Position numbers and translations under genes: made by a program | Notes under the pieces: model-generated | What the model was told of the DNA's origin: nothing | The model's input: the letters and a program-made list of their open reading frames with translations, nothing else | Database searches by the model: none | Shown: piece by piece, positions 59,907 to 64,000 of the stretch | Layout: the number at the start of each line of letters is the position of its first letter | Numbering within the stretch: the stretch's first letter is position 1 | From: Streptomyces sp. NRRL S-87 | GTDB taxonomy: Bacteria; Actinomycetota; Actinomycetes; Streptomycetales; Streptomycetaceae | Reading direction: 5' to 3' | NCBI RefSeq assembly: GCF_000719335.1 | Contig: NZ_JOGB01000025.1 | Span: forward strand, 1 to 64,000 | DNA length: 64,000 nt

Positions 59907-60820
59907 GTGCCGTACCGCAGGCGACCGGAGGCCGGCCGGCCCGGGCCGCGGCGCCCGCCGCCCCGTCCCGGGGCGGCGTCGTCACCCGGCTGGCGGCGCG
60001 CGCCGCGAGCGGCGGGACGCGGGTCTTCCTCGTGCTCGCGGCCGCGTTCTGGCTGCTCCCCACGATCGGCCTGCTGGCCTCCTCGTTCCTGGCCCCCGAC
60101 GACCTCAGCTCCGGCGGCTGGTGGCAGGTGCTGACCGCACCCGCACGGCTGACCACCGAGAACTACGCCCACCTGCTGTCCGACGACCGGATCACCCGCT
60201 CCCTGGTGAGCACCGTCCTCATCACCGTGCCGGCCACGCTGCTGGTGCTCGCCCTCGGGGCGTTCGCCGGGTACGCCTTCGCGTGGCTGGAGTTCCCGGG
60301 CCGCGACGCCCTGTTCCTCGTGGTGGTGGCGCTGCTGGTGGTGCCGGTGCAGGTGGCGCTGATCCCGGTGTCGGAACTCTTCGGCGCCATCGGGCTGTTC
60401 GAGACCACGGCCGGTGTGGTGGTGTTCCACACCGCGTTCGGGCTGCCCTTCGCGGTGTTCCTGCTGCGCAACTTCTTCGCCGAGATCCCGCGCGAGCTGC
60501 TGGAGGCGGCCCGCCTGGACGGGGCCGGCGAACTGCGCCTGTTCGCACGGGTGGTGCTGCCGCTGGGCGGGCCGGCGATCGCCTCACTGGGCATCTTCCA
60601 GTTCCTGTGGGTGTGGAACGACATGCTGGTCGCGCTGGTCTTCGCCGACTCCACCCGGCCGCCGATCACGGTCGCGCTGCAGCAGCAGGTCCGGCAGTTC
60701 GGCAACAACATCGACGTGCTGGCGCCCGGGGCGTTCATCTCGATGGTGGTGCCGCTCGTGGTGTTCTTCGCGTTCCAGCGGCAGTTCGTGACCGGGGTGC
60801 TGGCCGGCGCCGTCAAGTAG
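59903..60820 (+). CDS. Sugar ABC permease (MalG-like)
   Basis: This 305-aa second permease of the importer overlaps the previous stop (ATGA). Six hydrophobic segments are visible. The EAA loop reads IPRELLEAARLDGAGELRLF and the C-terminus ends FQRQFVTGVLAGAVK, the typical MalG-type end. There is no insertion here, unlike its partner. A GCGGGGCG/CGCCCCGC hairpin follows the stop. Confidence 0.92.
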   Translation: MSAVPQATGGRPARAAAPAAPSRGGVVTRLAARAASGGTRVFLVLAAAFWLLPTIGLLASSFLAPDDLSSGGWWQVLTAPARLTTENYAHLLSDDRITRSLVSTVLITVPATLLVLALGAFAGYAFAWLEFPGRDALFLVVVALLVVPVQVALIPVSELFGAIGLFETTAGVVVFHTAFGLPFAVFLLRNFFAEIPRELLEAARLDGAGELRLFARVVLPLGGPAIASLGIFQFLWVWNDMLVALVFADSTRPPITVALQQQVRQFGNNIDVLAPGAFISMVVPLVVFFAFQRQFVTGVLAGAVK

Positions 60821-60829
60821 GGGAACGGG

Positions 60830-60877
60830 GCGGGGCGATCTTGTAATCGGACGGGTAACCCGGTTGCCACGCCCCGC
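60830..60877 (+). terminator. Possible terminator after sugar importer operon
   Basis: GCGGGGCG (60830-60837) pairs with CGCCCCGC (60870-60877), enclosing a smaller CGGGTAACCCG hairpin. There is no T-run. Confidence 0.5.
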
Positions 60878-60913
60878 GTAACCCGATCACCCGACCAGCG
60901 GTTCCTGGGCAAT

Positions 60914-63220
60914 ATGCCCGCGCCGACCCCTGGATGTGCCGTGCCCCGGTTCAGCGTCATCGTGCCCGCGTACAAGGTCCAGGCCTACCTCCAGGAGAGC
61001 TTGGAATCCGTCCTGACCCAGTCGTACACCGACCTCGAAGTGATCGCCGTGGACGACTGCTCCCCGGACGCCTGCGGCGAGATCATCGACCGGTACGCGG
61101 CCCGCGACCCCCGCGTCACGGCCGTCCACCTCCCGCACAACCTCGGCCCCGGCGCGGCCCGCAACGCCGGCCTGGCCCGGGCCACCGGCGACTACCTGCT
61201 CCTCCTCGACGCCGACGACACCCTGGTGCCCGGCGCGCTCCAGGCCGTCGCCGACCGCCTGAAGGCCACCGGCTCCCCCGACGTGCTCGTCTACGACCAC
61301 GCGCGCACCCACTGGACCGGCGAGACCGTCCGCGAGGGGCCCGCCGGCCGGCTCCGCGAGGACGGCCCCGCCAGCTTCCGGCTCACCGACCGGCCCGACC
61401 TGCTCGGCCCGGTGATGCCCCTCGGGGACAAGGCCTACCGGCGCGAGTTCATCGAGCGCGCCGGACTGTCCTTCCCGCCCGGCCTGTACGAGGACCTCCC
61501 CTGGACGTACCCGGCGCTCATGACCGCCGCCTCCCTCGCGGTCCTGGACCGGGTGTGCGTCCACCAGCGGCAGCGGCGCACCGGCTCGATCCTGTCCACC
61601 GGCACCCGCCGCCACTTCGACGTCTTCGCCCAGTACGACCGGGTGTTCGCCTTCCTCGCCGGCCGCCCCGAGCTGGAGCGCTGGCGCCCCCTCCTCTACC
61701 GGCGCATGGCCGACCACCTCACCGGGCTGTACTCCGCCCCCGACCGCCTCCCGCGCGGCTCCCGGCGCGAGTTCTTCCGCCGCGCCCGGGCCCAGCTGCG
61801 CCGCTACCGCGTCCCCGGCGCCGTACCCGTCCCCGGCGCCGTACCCGCCCGCGGCGCCCGGGTCCGGCACGCCCTCGTGCGGCTGGGCAACCACGACACG
61901 TACCGCGCCCTGACCACAGCGCGCGCCGCGTTCCTGCGCGCCCGCACGCGCGTCCGGGCGCTGGGCGGGCCGCTGCGCGACCGCCTGCTGCTGCTGCACT
62001 ACCGGCTCCAGCGCCTGCTCCCGCTGCGCTCCGACCTCGCGGTGTTCTCCGCGTACGGGCACGGCGGCTACGCCTGCAACCCGGCCGCCGTCGAGGAGAA
62101 GCTGCGCGAGCTCGCGCCCCGGTTCCGCACCGCCTGGATCTGCGGCCCCGAGCACGACGCCACCGTGCCCGCCGCCACCGCCCGGCTGCGGCCCGGCTCG
62201 GCCGGCCACTGGAGCGCGCTGGCCCGGGCCGGGTACCTGGTCACCAACACCGACGTCGATCCCCGGTTCCTCCGCCGGCCCGGCCAGGTGCTGCTCCAGA
62301 CCCAGCACGGCACCCCGCTCAAGCGCGTGGGCCTGGACCTGGTCGACCGCCCGGCCGCCGCCCCGGCCGCCGGCTTCGCCGGGCTGCTGCGCGGCGCCGA
62401 CCAGTGGGACTACCTGCTGTCGGGCAACCGCCACTCCACCCTGGTGTGGGAGAAGGCCCTGCCCGCGGCGTACACCACCCTGGAGTACGGCTCCCCGCGC
62501 AACGACGTCTTCCACCGGGCGGGCCCCGCCGAGGTGCTGGCGGTCCGCGAACGGCTCGGCATCCCGCCCGGCACCACCGCGGTCCTGTACGCGCCCACCC
62601 ACCGCGACTACCGGCGCAGCCGCCCCGACCACCTGGACTTCGAGCGGGTGCTGCGGGACCTGGGCCCGCGCTTCACGATCCTGGCCCGCGCCCACCGCGC
62701 GTACGGCGGCCCGCTCGGCCGCGACCCGCACCCGCGGCTGGTCGACGTCTCGGACCACCCCTCGGTGGAGGAGCTGTGCCTGGCCTCCGACGCGCTGGTC
62801 ACGGACTACTCCTCCCTGATGTTCGACTACGCCTGCCTGGACCGGCCGATCGTGGTCCACGCCGATGACTGGGAGGCGTACGAGGCGGCCCGCGGCACGT
62901 ACTTCGACCTGCGCTCCTTCCCGCCGGGCGCGATCGCCCGCACCGAGGACGAGCTGGTCGACATCTTCGCCACCGGCCACTGGAAGGGCTCCCGCTCGGC
63001 GCAGCTGCGGGCCGCGTTCCGCACCCGGTTCTGCCCGTACGACGACGGCCACGCGGCCGAGCGCGTGGTCCGCCGGGTCTTCCTCGGCCAGACCACCGGC
63101 CTGCCCCCGTTCGTCCCCCTCGAGGAGCGCCGTCCCGCCCCGGCCGCACCCGGCACCGGCCCCACCACCCCCGGCCAGCGCCGCGCCACCCCCGCCTACG
63201 ACCGCCTGACGCTGGACTGA
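60914..63220 (+). CDS. Bifunctional GT2 glycosyltransferase/CDP-glycerol glycerophosphotransferase
   Basis: In this 768-aa cytoplasmic enzyme, residues about 12-230 form a GT-A family 2 domain (FSVIVPAYKVQAYL, VDDCSPD, LLLLDADD). An Arg-rich connector follows. Residues about 385-740 form a TagF/TagB-type CDP-glycerol:glycerophosphate transferase (LLQTQHGTPLKRVG, YAPTHRDYRRS, VTDYSSLMFDYACLDRPIV). Such fusions make wall teichoic acid-like or other phosphopolyol polymers. A further gene of the same type begins 293 bp downstream. The ATG at 60914 lacks a strong ribosome-binding site. Confidence 0.9.
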   Translation: MPAPTPGCAVPRFSVIVPAYKVQAYLQESLESVLTQSYTDLEVIAVDDCSPDACGEIIDRYAARDPRVTAVHLPHNLGPGAARNAGLARATGDYLLLLDADDTLVPGALQAVADRLKATGSPDVLVYDHARTHWTGETVREGPAGRLREDGPASFRLTDRPDLLGPVMPLGDKAYRREFIERAGLSFPPGLYEDLPWTYPALMTAASLAVLDRVCVHQRQRRTGSILSTGTRRHFDVFAQYDRVFAFLAGRPELERWRPLLYRRMADHLTGLYSAPDRLPRGSRREFFRRARAQLRRYRVPGAVPVPGAVPARGARVRHALVRLGNHDTYRALTTARAAFLRARTRVRALGGPLRDRLLLLHYRLQRLLPLRSDLAVFSAYGHGGYACNPAAVEEKLRELAPRFRTAWICGPEHDATVPAATARLRPGSAGHWSALARAGYLVTNTDVDPRFLRRPGQVLLQTQHGTPLKRVGLDLVDRPAAAPAAGFAGLLRGADQWDYLLSGNRHSTLVWEKALPAAYTTLEYGSPRNDVFHRAGPAEVLAVRERLGIPPGTTAVLYAPTHRDYRRSRPDHLDFERVLRDLGPRFTILARAHRAYGGPLGRDPHPRLVDVSDHPSVEELCLASDALVTDYSSLMFDYACLDRPIVVHADDWEAYEAARGTYFDLRSFPPGAIARTEDELVDIFATGHWKGSRSAQLRAAFRTRFCPYDDGHAAERVVRRVFLGQTTGLPPFVPLEERRPAPAAPGTGPTTPGQRRATPAYDRLTLD

Positions 63221-63513
63221 CCGGCCGGACCGCGTCACCCGCGTCACCCGCGTCGAAGGACGTGCGGCGCGGTCGGCACGGGCCGTCGTCGTACGGGCAG
63301 CACCGGGCACGGAAGGCGGGGCGGGGAGGACGGCGGGCTCGGGACGGCACCCCTCGGGCGGCCCATCGGGGAGCGCCGGCGGGGTGTTCCCGCTGCCCCG
63401 TTCGGCCCAGTTCGGGTGACGCGCGGCCTCCGGACGGGTTGAGGTTGCGCGAGAACCGTAACCTTCGCCCCCTTCAACGCATTTCTGACCCTTCGTCCCG
63501 GAAGGCAGCACCT
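63221..63513. other. Intergenic region between two wall-polymer transferase genes
   Basis: Nothing coding is supported. Three tandem cgcgtcacc-like units occur at about 63230-63256. A possible promoter (ttgaggttgcgcg then gtaacctt) lies near 63438-63465. Confidence 0.5.
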
Positions 63514-64000
63514 TTGAAGCCCCGCCTGAGCGTTGTCATCCCCGTCCACGACGTGGCCCCGTACCTGCTCGCGTGCCTGCGGTCGGTGGCGGGGCAGACG
63601 GAGCCCTCGCTGGAGGCGGTGCTGGTCGACGACGGGTCGACGGACGAGAGCGGGCAGATCGCGCGCCGGTTCGCCAACCGCGACAGCCGCTTCCGGTACG
63701 TCCGCCAGCCCCACGCCGGCCCGGCCGCGGCCCGCAACACCGGCGTCCGGCACACCACGCCCGGGGTCCCGTACCTGACCTTCGTCGACAGCGACGACCT
63801 GGTCGCGCCGGACGCGTACGAGCGGATGCTGGCGAGCCTGGACCGGACCGGCTCGGACTTCGCGACGGGCAACGTGTGGCGGATGCGCGGCCGCGAGTGC
63901 GAGCAGTCCTGGCAGTACCGGTGGCTGCGCGACGACCTGGAGGCCACCCACATCACCCGGCAGTGGGAGCTGCTGACGGACCGCTGGGCCTGGAACAAGG
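63514..64000 (+). CDS. Glycosyltransferase family 2 protein, 3' end outside window
   Basis: The first 162 residues read as a GT-A domain: LSVVIPVHDVAPYLLACLRS, LVDDGSTDESGQIARRF, AGPAAARNTGVRHT, VDSDDLVAPDAYERML. The TTG at 63514 has GGAAGG upstream, 9 bp from the start. The N-terminus closely parallels the preceding gene. It is probably also fused to a CDP-glycerol transferase, which cannot be confirmed here. Confidence 0.85.
   Translation, partial: MKPRLSVVIPVHDVAPYLLACLRSVAGQTEPSLEAVLVDDGSTDESGQIARRFANRDSRFRYVRQPHAGPAAARNTGVRHTTPGVPYLTFVDSDDLVAPDAYERMLASLDRTGSDFATGNVWRMRGRECEQSWQYRWLRDDLEATHITRQWELLTDRWAWNK

Noticed and set aside
60887..63511. 874-codon minus-strand frame opposite the GT2/TagF gene
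   Set aside because: It shows no domain features, and the plus-strand gene is unambiguous.

Overview
The window is very GC-rich actinobacterial DNA and reads as a Streptomyces chromosome. The evidence is strong third-position G/C bias, many GTG and TTG starts, frequent ATGA overlaps, and a core order typical of Streptomyces: murA, hup, malic enzyme, helD, hemD-like/narK, ssrA, smpB, ctpA, ftsX, ftsE, prfB, pkaB, pkaA. No phage, insertion sequence or CRISPR array was recognised. All functional calls come from reading the sequence; no searches were run.

Layout. 1-2549: end of a glycine betaine-type ABC transporter (ATPase with CBS-like tail, then permease). 2550-5199: ArsR-type regulator with a 9-bp inverted-repeat operator, a small protein and an MFS exporter. 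5168-9567: PDZ/Lon-like membrane protease, IclR regulator, DEAD/DEAH helicase with an abnormal C-terminus, and an RHH antitoxin/Doc toxin pair beside a perfect 32-bp palindrome. 9609-11204: second MFS exporter. 11505-11576: tRNA-Cys. 11663-18396: a six-gene type VII (ESX/WXG100) effector-type operon with its own mycosin protease but no secretion ATPase. 18596-24575: a three-subunit molybdenum hydroxylase of the xanthine dehydrogenase family, whose Mo subunit has lost standard catalytic motifs and whose Fe-S subunit carries about 640 extra repetitive residues and a His-rich tail.

24856-41391 is mostly housekeeping: GH20 hexosaminidase, DUF3039, YqgE/AlgH, MurA, HU, malic enzyme, a probable free-standing small RNA, HelD, CGNR regulator, uroporphyrinogen-III-synthase-like regulator, nitrate/nitrite transporter, LysR regulator, MFS exporter and a 55-aa membrane protein. 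41485-42287 holds an orphan YefM-type antitoxin followed by a 15-codon stump of a YoeB toxin, abutting the 3' end of ssrA. 42442-47603 holds smpB, ctpA, ftsX, ftsE, a zinc-ribbon membrane protein and prfB. 47943-49187 is a leaderless 25-codon leader peptide ahead of an isopenicillin-N-synthase-like oxygenase.

49329-56912: two Ser/Thr kinases (pkaB, pkaA) divergent from a soluble FHA plus FtsK/EccC-like ATPase. PkaA carries a series of T-x-V motifs that could be FHA ligands. 57151-60820: sugar ABC importer whose first permease has about 150 residues inserted in an extracytoplasmic loop. 60914-64000: two GT2-type wall-polymer transferases, the first fused to a CDP-glycerol glycerophosphotransferase domain, the second cut by the window end.

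The best candidates for new biology are the mycosin-containing WXG operon, the kinase/FHA-EccC module, the degenerate molybdenum hydroxylase, the permease with an inserted domain, the leader peptide/oxygenase pair, and several perfect palindromes with no known regulator.
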